Both the position numbers and the translations under genes were made by a program. The notes below the pieces were generated by a model. It worked only from the letters and a program-made list of their open reading frames with translations. It made no database searches and was not told the DNA's origin. This document shows positions 35,988 to 44,174 of a stretch of DNA of 48,953 nucleotides, piece after piece. Source of the DNA: Enterobacter cancerogenus (GTDB lineage: Bacteria; Pseudomonadota; Gammaproteobacteria; Enterobacterales; Enterobacteriaceae); NCBI GenBank assembly GCA_000773965.1, contig JRUP01000049.1:1-48953 (forward strand), given 5' to 3'. The number at the start of each line of letters is the position of its first letter. Within the stretch, counting starts at the first letter, position 1.

Positions 35988-37371
35988 TCAGAATACGATT
36001 TTAACGCCGGTGCTGGCACTGACTGGCGACTCGCTGCGCTCGCCGCGCGCCCAGCCCGCGTCCAGCCACAGCGTCGCGGCAGGCGTGACCGATACGCTGA
36101 CGCCCGCGCCCGCCCGCGCGCCACTGCCGGCGAAGTCGTCGGCAAAGTCATAGCGGTCGTTGATGCGCACGGTGCCGCCCTTTGCCAGCTCCTGCGTCAG
36201 CGCGGCCCGCAGGTAAGGCGTGACCGGCACGCCGCCCGCGCTCAGCGTGGCCGCCGCCCGGGCGCCGGCTTCGGCGCGCACCGAGCGCCCGGTGCACGTG
36301 CTGGCGGTCATCCCGTTGCTCAGCTCCACGCGCCCGGACTGGTTCTGATAGCCGGTGAGGCTCACGTAGGGGGTCAGGCTCAGGCCGCCGCTGTACTGCA
36401 GCTGGCGACCCGCCTCCAGCGAACCCCCGTAGCCCCAGGAGTTCCAGCTTCCGCTGACGTCAGCGCCGTCCCCCATGCGTGCAGACAGGCTGTTCTCAAA
36501 GCGGTTCAGTTTCAGCACCGCGTCGGCGTACCAGCCCGTGCCGGACTGCTGGGTAGCGTACAGACCGCCACCCCAGGCGTCGATACGACTTTTTCCACCG
36601 TGGGCGTGCTTCACGCGACCGGACGAGGAGCTGACGAAGGCGCCGGTCACCAGCGAGACGTGAGCGTTGTCGCGCGCGACGTCCGCGCCGAGCATCAGGC
36701 CGTCCTGCTGCAGCCGGTAAGCGGACTGCAAGGCACCCTGAGCCCGGTCGCCGTTATGCAGGTAGGTGCCCCAGACGCCGCTCTGATGGCCACCGCGGAC
36801 GGACTGCGCGCGGGCGCTCAGGCTGCTGAGCTCGCCGTAAAACATGAACCTGGGGGCGGAGGCCATGCTCAGCACGGCGTCGGTGGACGCAGAGGTGGAC
36901 GGGCCGGGCTCAGGCTCCGGACCCGGTTCAGGGTCTGGCTCCGGTTCGGGATCAGGAGCAGGTCCGGTACCGGCCTGAACCAGATCCCATTCGTTGCCAT
37001 TCCGGACCAGCGTGTACTGCCAGGCGCCGATGTCGACCCGCCCGCCGTTCAGGGTAAAACCGGCGTCGCCGCCGCCGGTGCGTACCAGGCGCAGCGCGTC
37101 TTCGGTCTGCGCGGGCTCGGCGCCGGTATTGGCGACGTGCAGGAGATAGCTGCCGCTGGCGCTGCCGGCAACGTCGATAAAGTCGCCCTGCATGCCTGCG
37201 GCGTCGGTGTTCATGTAGAAGCTGCCGCCGCCATCGATAGTGCCGAGAGACAGGGTGCGAAAGCCGTCGCCGGAAGACGGTGCAAATCGCACGGTTCCGC
37301 CATTCAAGGCCAGATTAGCTACGTCAGAGTCGGCGGTTACATTCCAGGCGGAGGAGTCATCAAGCGCAACG
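35988..37371 (-). pseudogene. Autotransporter C-terminus (passenger end plus beta-barrel), 5' truncated
   Basis: The open part encodes about 440 residues from 37307, and homology continues to the IS21 end at 37371. It holds a pertactin-like passenger tail (DFIDVAGSASGSYLLHVANT, LVRTGGGDAGFTLNGGRVDI), a Pro-Glu-Asp linker (PDPEPEPDPEPGPEPE), and a type Va beta-barrel (SVRGGHQSGVWGTYLHNG to STGVKIVF with terminal Phe). The signal peptide and most of the passenger are missing. Across the IS21 element the reading frame resumes for only about five codons beyond the target duplication and then hits a stop, so the truncation predates or is independent of the insertion. Non-functional. Confidence 0.85.
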
Positions 37372-37459
37372 TGTCAACGCCAAGATTATTGACCGTTTTT
37401 CGCCATTTTCATTGTCCGCTGTTGGTCATTAACGCTGTCCGCTTTCCACCATTTCATCA

Positions 37460-38221
37460 TCACTGATTGGCGTTGCGCTTTTTGCCAGCACCCCGGCCTT
37501 GCGTTTCTCTCAACCGGTAGCTTTCTCCTTTTATGTTCAGCGTCGTTGAGTGGTGCAGCAGACGGTCCAGGATCGCCGTCGCCAGCACGTTATCTCCGAA
37601 CATCTCGCCCCAGTCAGCGAACCCTTTGTTTGACGTCAGAACGATGCTCGCTTTTTCATACCTACGGTTCAGCAACCTGAAGAACAGACTGGCCTCCTCA
37701 CGGTTCATTGGCAGATAACCTATCTCATCCAGGATAAGCACCCGCGCATAACTCAGCTGCTGCAGCTGTCGTTCCAGTCGGTTTTCCTGCTTCGCCTTTA
37801 TCAGCGTGGCAACCAGCCTGTCTAGCGGCATGAACAGCACCCGGTGGCCCGCATCTGCGGCTTTTACTCCCAGCGCGACCGCCAGATGCGTTTTCCCCAC
37901 GCCCGGCGGGCCCAGCAGGATCACGTTTTCACTGCGCTCCACGAACGCCAGACCTGCAAGCTCACGGACGACCTTTCGGTCTATGCCCGGCTGGAAGCTG
38001 AAGTCGAACTGCTCCAGCGTTTTCACCCACGGCAAGCGCGCCTGCTTCAGCCGGGATTCCATTCCCCGCTGGTGCCGTCCGTTCCATTCCTGCTGCAGCG
38101 CCATACACAGGAACTCCCGGTAGTTCAGTTCCTGCTTCGCTGCCTGCTCAAGCAGATTTTCAACGTGGTAACTCAGGTGTTCCATTTTCAGCCGGTTCAG
38201 CAGTGTTTCCAGTTCGTACAT
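37460..38221 (-). CDS. istB: IstB, IS21 AAA+ helper ATPase
   Basis: About 253 residues from the ATG at 38221, which overlaps the istA stop as TGATG, the normal coupling in IS21. Walker A GPPGVGKTHLA and Walker B RVLILDEIGYL are intact, as are the DnaC-like lid and the C-terminal HHSTTLNIKGESYRLRE signature. It loads the IstA transposase at target DNA. Because istA beside it is broken, it has no cis partner here. Confidence 0.93.
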   Translation of the reverse strand: MYELETLLNRLKMEHLSYHVENLLEQAAKQELNYREFLCMALQQEWNGRHQRGMESRLKQARLPWVKTLEQFDFSFQPGIDRKVVRELAGLAFVERSENVILLGPPGVGKTHLAVALGVKAADAGHRVLFMPLDRLVATLIKAKQENRLERQLQQLSYARVLILDEIGYLPMNREEASLFFRLLNRRYEKASIVLTSNKGFADWGEMFGDNVLATAILDRLLHHSTTLNIKGESYRLRETQGRGAGKKRNANQ

Positions 38222-39387
38222 CACAGCAGCTCCTCATACGCGCTCAGGGGCCGGTGCTCTACCTGACTGACCTGTTGCCACAGCGGAGCATGGTGCTCCG
38301 GCACTGTCTGCCAGCCCGATGAAGCCTCGCTGAGCCGGTGGGTCGCGGCCAGATTTTAGTTGCTGTAGATCCGCAGCTCGTCATCCAGCGAGATCCGGAT
38401 CGAGACCGGATGGCCACACAGCGACTCGGGCACACTGTAGCGGTTGCCGCCAACCTCGATGTAGCCATCCCACATGCCGGATATCGAAGTAGCTGGTATC
38501 GAAGTCGGTTGCCGGCAGCGGCTGCAGATGCGTTTGTTCGACAACGAAGCGCTGCGCAGGCGTCTCCCGGAACTGGCGAAGATCGCGCATGTCAGCGACA
38601 TCTGCCATCCACTGTTCCAGGAGCTGATTGACGTGGGTAAAGCTGTCGAACCTCCGGTAGCGGACAAAGAAGTTTTCCTTGAGGTATTTCACCATCCACT
38701 CAACCTTACCTTTGGTACGGGCCCGGCGAGGGCGGCACGCCCGCGGCAGGAAGCCATAGTGGTCGGCAAGCAGCAGGAAGCCTGCGTTGAACACCACGTT
38801 GCCGTTACTGTTTTTCAGCACGGCAGCTTTCTGGTTATCGACAAGCACGGTTTTCACGCTGCCGCCAAAATAACTGAAGGCGCGCACCAGCGACTCGTAC
38901 GTGTGCTCAGCGTCCTGTTTTGGCGCGGCAAGACGTGGAAGCGGCGGGAGAACCCCAGCGTATTGACGGCGAAGTTCACCTTGCATCGCTGCCCAGCCAC
39001 GTCGACTTCCACTTCTCCCCAGTCGTGCTGCAGCTGGTAACCGGGCTGAGTTTCGAAGCGCACGGTTTTCTTTAAGGGCCGCATTTTACGTTTGGGCTGG
39101 ATGTAATAGCGCAGCATAGAGCGCCCGCCGGTGTACCCCATCGTCCTAATTTCGGCGAGAATGACCTCGCTGTTCCAGACGTTTTCCGCCAGCCGCATGT
39201 CGATGTAATCCATGAACGGCTTGAGTTTTGCCATTTTATGGCGTGTTTTACGGGCCGGGGGCTCAGGGTATTTGAGATATCGCCTGACGGTTCTTTCGGA
39301 ACATCCGATCTGTGTTGCGATATCGACAATGTAAGCACCCTGTTGGCGCATTTGCTTTATCATGAAAAAGTCCTCTCTGCTCAGCAT
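38221..39387 (-). pseudogene. istA: IstA transposase, two frameshifts and a stop
   Basis: It begins normally (MLSREDFFMIKQMRQQGAYI, HTH, then DDE region QHDWGEVEVDVAGQ). First break near 38930: FSRRFHV should continue into APKQDAEHTYESLVRAFSYF, which is one frame off. Second break near 38477: after YFDIRHV the frame should move to WDGYIEVGGNRYSVPESL. Third: a TAA at 38356-38358 interrupts the C-terminus (LRIYSN, stop, NLAATHRLSEASSGWQTVPE). Conserved protein sequence continues in the proper order through all three lesions, so this is recent decay of a once-complete transposase. Confidence 0.92.
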
Positions 39388-39559
39388 GCTGTAATCCTTT
39401 TCGGTGTGGGAACCTTAAGGAAACCGCATGACGGGTAGAGCGGACAACCCGAATTGTGAATTAAAGTCTTATATCACTGGCGCTGACAAACGCGACTGAC
39501 ACCGAACTACCTGTACTATCGACAAACTCCGATTGATCATGATTCGCACCCATTGTGCA

Positions 39560-39590
39560 GCCCGGACGCCATCAGTGCCGGGCTTTTTTA
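39560..39590 (+). terminator. Terminator a of the 39.5-42.4 kb series
   Basis: GCCCGG and CCGGGC form a stem around about 14 nt, followed by TTTTTT. First of a series of short units on the plus strand. Confidence 0.75.
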
Positions 39591-39689
39591 TGATGTGTGA
39601 CTATCACTTCAGAAACGGAACGCAATTCCTTACTCCCATCAGTAAATTCTTATCATGGAACTTTTCGGAACGTTCAAGAAACTATTGCT

Positions 39690-39790
39690 ATAATAGCGAC
39701 GTATTCATATACACGCAGCAAGCGTTATGCGTACGAAAAGAGAATTTCTCATTGAACGAATTTTCACCCGCCTCTGCGCGGGTTTTTTTG
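39690..39790 (+). ncRNA. Candidate small RNA with promoter and terminator
   Basis: A TATAAT -10 box at about 39690 is followed by about 95 nt with no useful ORF and a terminator ACCCGC/GCGGGT plus seven T (39765-39789). The -35 region is poor. The unit stands alone between two terminators, so an independent short transcript is likely. Confidence 0.5.
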
Positions 39791-40167
39791 TGTTTTATAA
39801 CTGGATTATCCAAGGACGACCTTCAACATAAGGGCGTACCAGTTCTCCTCGGGATTACCATCACTCCATTGATAAGTCAGGCGTTTAAATATTGCCGGCC
39901 GAACTCCATTGCTCCGACTTTTTTGTGCCAAAAACGGTTACAACTTTGTTTGGGCTCACAGGGAAGAATTAACTTAACACTTCCTAATATTTCTTATTAA
40001 ATTCCAGAATTAACACTTTACTTACAAAGGTTAATTTTTGTTCCTAATTTTCAGATTATTACACTGTAATCAGCTAATTTAACGAACCTAATTTTGTTGT
40101 AAGAGTGTTACATTTTCCCTTCAACATTAGTGATGTGATGTTGTACGTTACAAACTCCAATTTAACG

Positions 40168-40196
40168 CCCGCTCCATTTTTGGAAGCGGGTTTTTT
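40168..40196 (+). terminator. Terminator c of the series
   Basis: CCCGCT and AGCGGG pair around a T-rich loop, followed by six T. The preceding 370 bp (39791-40167) is AT-rich and without a convincing gene. Confidence 0.75.
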
Positions 40197-40229
40197 CGTC
40201 CAAGCGGCTCAGATCACATTAATTAACGT

Positions 40230-40322
40230 AGGAAAGAGCATGATGAATACAAACCAGAAGGTTCGATAGTTTCCCCCAAAGATTGCCCGCGCTTCATCTC
40301 ACTCGGAGCGCAGGCTTTTTTG
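40230..40322 (+). ncRNA. Candidate short transcript with a 9-residue leader ORF
   Basis: A tiny ORF MMNTNQKVR (40241-40270) with AGGAAAG upstream lies just before a terminator-like hairpin GCCCGCGCT/AGCGCAGGC and a T-run (40285-40322). The layout resembles a leader-peptide attenuator or a dual-function sRNA, but no controlled gene follows directly. Confidence 0.4.
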
Positions 40323-40372
40323 CGTAAATAGACTAGATTTGAAGTGGTACTGTCGAAAACGTGGAGGCGAGA

Positions 40373-40462
40373 ATGCGATATTTTTTGCTGCCAGGTATCA
40401 CTACGGTTTTGTTAGTAGTTGTTGTGTTTCTGATGCAAGCACACTGGAGTCCCATGCTGTGA
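40373..40462 (+). CDS. 29-residue single-span membrane peptide
   Basis: A short ORF with GGAGG six bases before its ATG. The product begins MRYFLLPGITTVLLVVVV and ends MQAHWSPML: one hydrophobic span with a short polar tail. Size and shape are those of small type I toxins or phage membrane peptides (TisB, Ldr-like), though the sequence is not one I recognise. A strong terminator follows at 40523. Any antisense partner would have to be found by transcript mapping. Confidence 0.5.
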   Translation: MRYFLLPGITTVLLVVVVFLMQAHWSPML

Positions 40463-40522
40463 TGACTCGACCCATTACAGCAGGCCATGAAAAAAACTAT
40501 AAAAGATTACGCTGAACTCTCC

Positions 40523-40561
40523 GCACAGGCTGAACTAAAGGGGCATCCTGTGCTTTTTTTT
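40523..40561 (+). terminator. Terminator e after the membrane peptide
   Basis: GCACAGG and CCTGTGC form a 7-bp stem with a 17-nt loop, followed by eight T. Confidence 0.75.
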
Positions 40562-40691
40562 GCACACTCTGGCAATTTTGTCCTCAAGCTATTTTCAATT
40601 CGTTCCGGTTCCCATCGGGAATCAATCAATTCGAGGCAAAATATTTGCTCCCGGGATAACTTTGCCTCGGTCAATTTTGCACAGAAGTCAT

Positions 40692-40892
40692 TCAACTATT
40701 GTGCTGACGGAGCAAGTCTAGGACGACATCTACAGCCAAGTGATAGTCATCCCCAGCAAAATTTTGTTTAACAACCTCAATCAGAGAATCTTTGGTAAGC
40801 TCTTTTTGCTCTTCAAGAATGCACATAAGAGACCCGCCTAACACACCAATTACACGTGAGTGGAGATTTTCAAAATACTTTTCATCCTTCAT
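40692..40892 (-). CDS. Small protein, possibly AriR/YmgB-like
   Basis: A 66-residue protein (MKDEKYFENLHSRVIGVLGG, then DDYHLAVDVVLDLLRQ). The all-helical layout and the DVV-LDLLR ending recall biofilm/acid-resistance regulator AriR (YmgB), but the match is by eye only. CGGAG lies upstream of the ATG. It sits in the prophage remnant, downstream of the SOS-type gene pair and on the same strand. Confidence 0.5.
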   Translation of the reverse strand: MKDEKYFENLHSRVIGVLGGSLMCILEEQKELTKDSLIEVVKQNFAGDDYHLAVDVVLDLLRQHNS

Positions 40893-41073
40893 GGCGCACT
40901 CCGGAAATGAGAATTGTCTTAATCATTCTAGATCACTTCAGGAAGAGTGAATTTTTGATTGGTCTTAAAGCAAAAAGTAAAAGGCATACTATTCTTCTTA
41001 AGTCCTGACTGCTTCCCCGTAGTTGAGGTCATGCTCTTACTCTTAATGGAAATGTTTGGCATAAATTGTTGCC

Positions 41074-41106
41074 GCCCGGGTGACTGGTGTTTCCCGGGCT
41101 TTTTAT
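41074..41106 (+). terminator. Terminator f of the series
   Basis: GCCCGGG and CCCGGGC, a perfect 7-bp stem with TTTTT following. It lies just past the 3' end of the minus-strand S24-like gene; the preceding plus-strand stretch (40930-41073) may be another short transcript. Confidence 0.75.
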
Positions 41107-41114
41107 TTTGAGCA

Positions 41115-41504
41115 TTAAATTGGTGACCCATCCTGTTCGTGTATTGCAGTAACCTCGTGCGTTACCACTCCAACCACGGACACATCCTCCATCAGGTCAT
41201 CATCCAGGGTCAGGCCGTCATCGGTGATGATGCGGCTGGGATGCAGATAGGCATGCCCCCATTCGTAATTTCCTAACAGATCCAACAGAACAGCGTCACC
41301 ATTCTGCGGTCGACGCTTCTCGTCTACGATGCAACTTCGCCCGTTCCACTCAACCAGGTAACAGGTACTGCTGGTTGTCATCAATTTCTGAACCGGGAGA
41401 GTCACCTCGCAGCCAGCAGATCCTAATATCGAGTGGTGTACGCCGGGGACAACATTTCTCGCTTCATTGCCCACGCTTTCTGAGTATCCTGTCCTGCGAA
41501 CCAT
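41115..41504 (-). CDS. S24/LexA-UmuD-like phage protein, no clear catalytic serine
   Basis: 129 residues from the ATG at 41504, chosen because AAGGGG lies just upstream; a longer frame to 41630 is unsupported. The C-terminal half (CIVDEKRRPQNGDAVLLDLL, then VSVVGVVTHEVTAI) resembles the beta-fold of LexA/UmuD S24 proteins. The usual Ser-Met motif and Lys are not evident, so it may be an inactive relative. It lies 198 bp downstream of another small gene that has a LexA box, so the pair is probably induced by DNA damage. Assignment is tentative. Confidence 0.45.
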   Translation of the reverse strand: MVRRTGYSESVGNEARNVVPGVHHSILGSAGCEVTLPVQKLMTTSSTCYLVEWNGRSCIVDEKRRPQNGDAVLLDLLGNYEWGHAYLHPSRIITDDGLTLDDDLMEDVSVVGVVTHEVTAIHEQDGSPI

Positions 41505-41702
41505 ATTTTTCCCCTTCCCGCTCTGGTTAAGGCCGTCTAATAAACACCTCACTGCTGGCCTTTGGTTTGTGGTCGTCAAAGAGATTGAGCTGTGAAATGC
41601 CTTGGCTAAAAAAGTCGATGAGGATCGCACCTGCTTTCATTTAGCGCCGGGCGAATGTTGCGCTGAAGACATAACACATGTTCACATCAACCAGCGCGAA
41701 CA

Positions 41703-41942
41703 TCACATTCCACCATTGGGATTGAAAACCTGAAACACGCGCTCCTCACCGTTTGTAGGTGAAATGTCCCGGAACGTTGTAGTGTGGGTTTCAATCCACT
41801 TATTCGCTTCACTCAGGGAATACTCCCACTTATAACGTTTAAGCACTGCAACAAAGTCCACTGTACTGATTGTGAATCGGCCCTCTGCATCACGCTTTAG
41901 CGCCTGTCTGAAGGCCATCTTAATTTCGTAGTCACGGGGCAT
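41703..41942 (-). CDS. Small phage protein, SOS-regulated
   Basis: 79 residues from the ATG at 41942 (MPRDYEIKMAFRQALKRDAE, then NKWIETHTTTFRDISPTNGE). This type is common in enterobacterial phages just upstream of umuD-like genes; its function is unknown to me. A perfect LexA box lies 20-40 bp upstream, so expression should follow DNA damage. Start is chosen within a cluster of possible starts (GTG 41954, ATG 41948, ATG 41942). Confidence 0.6.
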   Translation of the reverse strand: MPRDYEIKMAFRQALKRDAEGRFTISTVDFVAVLKRYKWEYSLSEANKWIETHTTTFRDISPTNGEERVFQVFNPNGGM

Positions 41943-41961
41943 TGTCATTCCCACCCAACAA

Positions 41962-41981
41962 TACTGTATGTACGTACAGTA
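41962..41981. promoter_or_regulatory. LexA (SOS) box
   Basis: TACTGTATGTACGTACAGTA is a perfect palindrome matching the CTGT-N8-ACAG consensus. It lies between the leftward SOS pair and the rightward lipoprotein gene, and could repress either. Confidence 0.85.
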
Positions 41982-42145
41982 TTGTTTGTAAAAAGAAGCT
42001 TATCAAGATCGTTAACGTGAGGTTTTTGTAAAGCCCTTGGCGCATAACGAAATTTACTTTTTTAATTGCTCTGATTTTGACAAATGATTTTGAAAACCTA
42101 AGCTTTATTAGCAACATACCGTTGTTTTCATGGACTGGGAAAATT

Positions 42146-42316
42146 ATGAAGAAGTTTTTAAGCGGATTAATCATTATTACAGGCCTTGTGACGCTGGCAG
42201 GATGCCATCATGAAAGCCCTGCAGTAGGCCATGATGGTCGACCGCATGCACCAAGCGGCGAATCAGCACCTGGCGGCCCGCTGGGCAAAGGCCCGGTTGG
42301 TCAGCCACAGAGTTAG
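42146..42316 (+). CDS. Small lipoprotein
   Basis: 56 residues from the ATG at 42146. Signal peptide MKKFLSGLIIITGLVTLAGC with lipobox LAGC (Cys20), then a short Gly/Pro/His-rich tail (HDGRPHAPSGESAPGGPLGK). It should be lipid-anchored; Ser or His after Cys favours the outer membrane. It diverges from the SOS pair and has its own terminator 6 bp after the stop. The function is unknown; such proteins are often lysogenic conversion or moron genes. Confidence 0.75.
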   Translation: MKKFLSGLIIITGLVTLAGCHHESPAVGHDGRPHAPSGESAPGGPLGKGPVGQPQS

Positions 42317-42322
42317 TCAGTG

Positions 42323-42346
42323 CCCGGCCACCGTGCCGGGTTTTTT
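42323..42346 (+). terminator. Terminator of the lipoprotein gene
   Basis: CCCGGC and GCCGGG around CACCGT, then six T. Confidence 0.88.
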
Positions 42347-42666
42347 ATGCTCTAGCACAGAACAATCCTAACCTCACAACCTGTAAGAGCATTCCCACAT
42401 CACTGTACTTTACACAGTCTTAGCCTAAGAGAGCTACACGCATACAAGATGTTGCGCGTTAGCGTACGAGTTTGCAGGTTAATCCTGCCATGAAACATTT
42501 TGCCCGCCACTGAGCGTGCTTTTTTACGCATGTTGCATGGGGGGGAGGCACGGTAAAACGAATTTAGGTGGAGGGGATCAGTGTGAGCGACTAACCTTTA
42601 ATCACCCACCCCGTAGTCTGCTTCAAGACGGGCGCGGTACATATCTGCCCCGTCGCCAGGGCTTTT
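42347..42666. other. Gene-free stretch with two weaker terminator-like hairpins
   Basis: GCCCGCC...GCGTGC with TTTTTT (42501-42527) and GCCC...GGGC with TTTTTT (42643-42667). They continue the plus-strand series of short units. No ORF is convincing. Confidence 0.4.
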
Positions 42667-43131
42667 TTAAGGAGTTGGCTTTGTCGGCCACTGTATATCA
42701 GGTGCAACACTGATGTCGGTATCGTTCAGAGCGTCAATGTAATCCATCCAGGCATTTAGTGATTCAGTTTCATCACCGCTCAGTTTGCGTCCCATCAAAA
42801 GCTTGGTCTGCCCTACAGTGATTGCCTGTGTAGCTTCATCGAGCAGTGCTTTTCTTTTCGATTCTGCAATCTCTTGATAATCCGGATTGGGAATATCAAT
42901 TATAACTGGCCTAGCATCAACCCATGCTCCGTATTTACCTTCTGGAGGGCTAAACCAGGCGTTATAATCTTCCCTACTAATTTCAATCAGGTCGTTCATC
43001 GTGAAACCATTTACTATTGCTGTGGCAATTACATCGCTTGAGTAAAATCCTTGACCAGCATAGTAATACTTTATATTTCCCGCATCACCACCACTTACCT
43101 CATGCTGATTTTCAATTATTTCTTCTGACAT
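42667..43131 (-). CDS. Tail fibre assembly protein (Tfa)
   Basis: A 154-residue protein with Tfa-family features: GQGFYSSDV near the start, IEISREDYNAWFSPPEGKYG in the middle and ESKRKALLDEATQAITVGQT followed by LNAWMDYIDALNDTDIS at the end. Tfa proteins act as chaperones for the tail fibre tip. It lies 9 bp downstream of the tail-fibre end, the usual order. The frame is intact, though its partner is only a fragment. Confidence 0.9.
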   Translation of the reverse strand: MSEEIIENQHEVSGGDAGNIKYYYAGQGFYSSDVIATAIVNGFTMNDLIEISREDYNAWFSPPEGKYGAWVDARPVIIDIPNPDYQEIAESKRKALLDEATQAITVGQTKLLMGRKLSGDETESLNAWMDYIDALNDTDISVAPDIQWPTKPTP

Positions 43132-43140
43132 AAAAACCTC

Positions 43141-43346
43141 TTAAATATTTACAACGCCTGTAGCAATATAATTTATGCGGACAGCTCCAGTCTGTGCTCC
43201 ACCGTAGTTATAAACCCGACAGTCAAAGCCGGAAGTTCTAAGTGCGTTTAGTACGTTCATATTAAGATTGCCAACTACTCCATCCCCGTTCGATACCACT
43301 ACGCTGGTAATTCCCGAAAATGCAATTGGAAACGTTAGGGGCCAGA
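43141..43346 (-). pseudogene. Tail fibre C-terminal fragment (gp53-like tip)
   Basis: Only the last ~65 residues remain (LTFPIAFSGITSVVVSNGDG, then VRINYIATGVVNI), a pattern of lambdoid/Mu-type tail-fibre C-terminal domains. Upstream the sequence becomes holin in another frame. The rest of the fibre and all other tail, head and packaging genes are gone. Confidence 0.8.
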
Positions 43347-43528
43347 GTGGCCTTGCGTTTGTAATACCAGTTGATTCCAATAGTGATGACCGCGACCACG
43401 ATGCCAGCAAGAACACCAACCGCGCTCCACTCATCAGGACTTAATCGGGTTAGCAATCCAACAGCAATTGTGCCCGAGGAAGCGCCGTAAGCAGCGCCCG
43501 TGGCAATTTTGCTCATATCGATACTCAT
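43340..43528 (-). pseudogene. Holin fragment (P21-type S), C-terminus lost in a deletion
   Basis: From ATG 43528: MSIDMSKIATGAAYGASSG, with a first span (ASSGTIAVGLLTRL) and a second (WSAVGVLAGIVVAVITIGIN), then WYYKRKA, a typical class II lambdoid holin. After about residue 62 it runs out of frame into tail-fibre sequence (LAPNVSNCIF and on to 43262). It keeps both membrane spans, so a chimeric holin might still insert in the membrane. No endolysin or Rz follows. Confidence 0.85.
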
Positions 43529-43626
43529 ACACACCTCCCATTGGGTCGGTGCTGTCTATAGTCAGGAGAAGGGACGCCCGCTAAAACTCAGGAAAACTCG
43601 GTGAGTTTTCACTGACTGGAAGAGGC

Positions 43627-43652
43627 AAAAAAAAGGCCCGCCAGAGCGAGCC
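43627..43652 (-). terminator. Minus-strand terminator between RNA element 1 and the holin
   Basis: Read on the minus strand: GGCTCGC-TCTG-GCGGGCC followed by eight T. It lies 21 bp beyond element 1 in the leftward direction. Confidence 0.75.
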
Positions 43653-43672
43653 TTTAGATAATCAGATTGGGG

Positions 43673-43782
43673 ATTGCTATGCCGGGTGCCTCCCGGTGAT
43701 AAGTACCAGCTAATACTTACCGCTTGAGACCGATTCTGGGAGTGCAGCTGTCGCCCCTCCGCATAGGGGGATTCATAGCAAT
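43673..43782. ncRNA. Structured RNA element, copy 1
   Basis: Closing stem ATTGCTATG/CATAGCAAT. Hairpin P2 CCGGG/CCCGG. Hairpin P3 TAAGTA/TACTTA with loop CAGCT (43707-43711), which can pair with AGCTG (43746-43750). Hairpin P4 CCCCT/AGGGG, then GATTC. See finding on the six-copy family. Strand is not settled. Confidence 0.8.
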
Positions 43783-43925
43783 GATTTCATAATAGCAGGT
43801 TGACTTGACGCCTGGGGCTTCAACTGAATAAATCCAATAAGCCCAACCCGGAATTAGGCTTCCCTTCCCAGAGTGAAGTTTTGAAAAATGTCCTTCAGCA
43901 CAGGTAGGGTGGCTATGCATTAGAA

Positions 43926-44036
43926 ATTGCTATGCCGGGTGCCTCCCGGTGATTCAGAAAAGTCACAATCTGAATCGCTTCAGTCTTTCACGTGCCCTGT
44001 GGCTTAGCCCCTCCGCTTAGGGGGATTCATAGCAAT
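43926..44036. ncRNA. Structured RNA element, copy 2
   Basis: Same closing stem as copy 1. P2 CCGGG/CCCGG. P3 is longer, GATTCAGA/TCTGAATC. Pseudoknot GTCACA (43962-43967) with TGTGGC (43998-44003), all paired if U-G wobble is allowed on the plus strand. P4 CCCC/GGGG, then GATTC. Confidence 0.8.
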
Positions 44037-44057
44037 ATTCTCATATTAGCAGGTCGC

Positions 44058-44160
44058 CGGAACGCCGGGTGCCTCCCGGTGAATGAAGTACAGCTACCTT
44101 CATCCGCAAACTTGCGTTGGCTCTTAGCTGATGCCCCGCCGCATAGGGGGATTCGTTCCG
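44058..44160. ncRNA. Structured RNA element, copy 3
   Basis: Closing stem CGGAACG/CGTTCCG, entirely different from copies 1-2 but fully paired. P3 ATGAAG/CTTCAT. Pseudoknot CAGCTA (44091-44096) with TAGCTG (44125-44130), 6 bp. P4 CCCC/GGGG, then GATTC. Confidence 0.8.
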
Positions 44161-44174
44161 ACTTTGAAAATGTC

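Larger units (their letters stand above)
37372..39488 (-). mobile_element. IS21-family insertion sequence, about 2.12 kb
   Basis: Left end TGTCAACGCCAAGATTATTG and right end ending ATCACTGGCGCTGACA are related inverted ends, and further short terminal repeats lie inside them. A 4-bp direct repeat AACG flanks the element (37368-37371 and 39489-39492), a target duplication. Contents: istA (broken) and istB (intact). Confidence 0.85.

Noticed and set aside
35955..37466. 503-residue plus-strand open frame
   Set aside because: Antisense shadow of the autotransporter barrel, with low-complexity Ala/Gly/Arg/Val composition and running on into the IS21 end.
39533..40000. 155-residue plus-strand open frame
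   Set aside because: It runs through two strong terminators and a promoter and has no protein-like composition.
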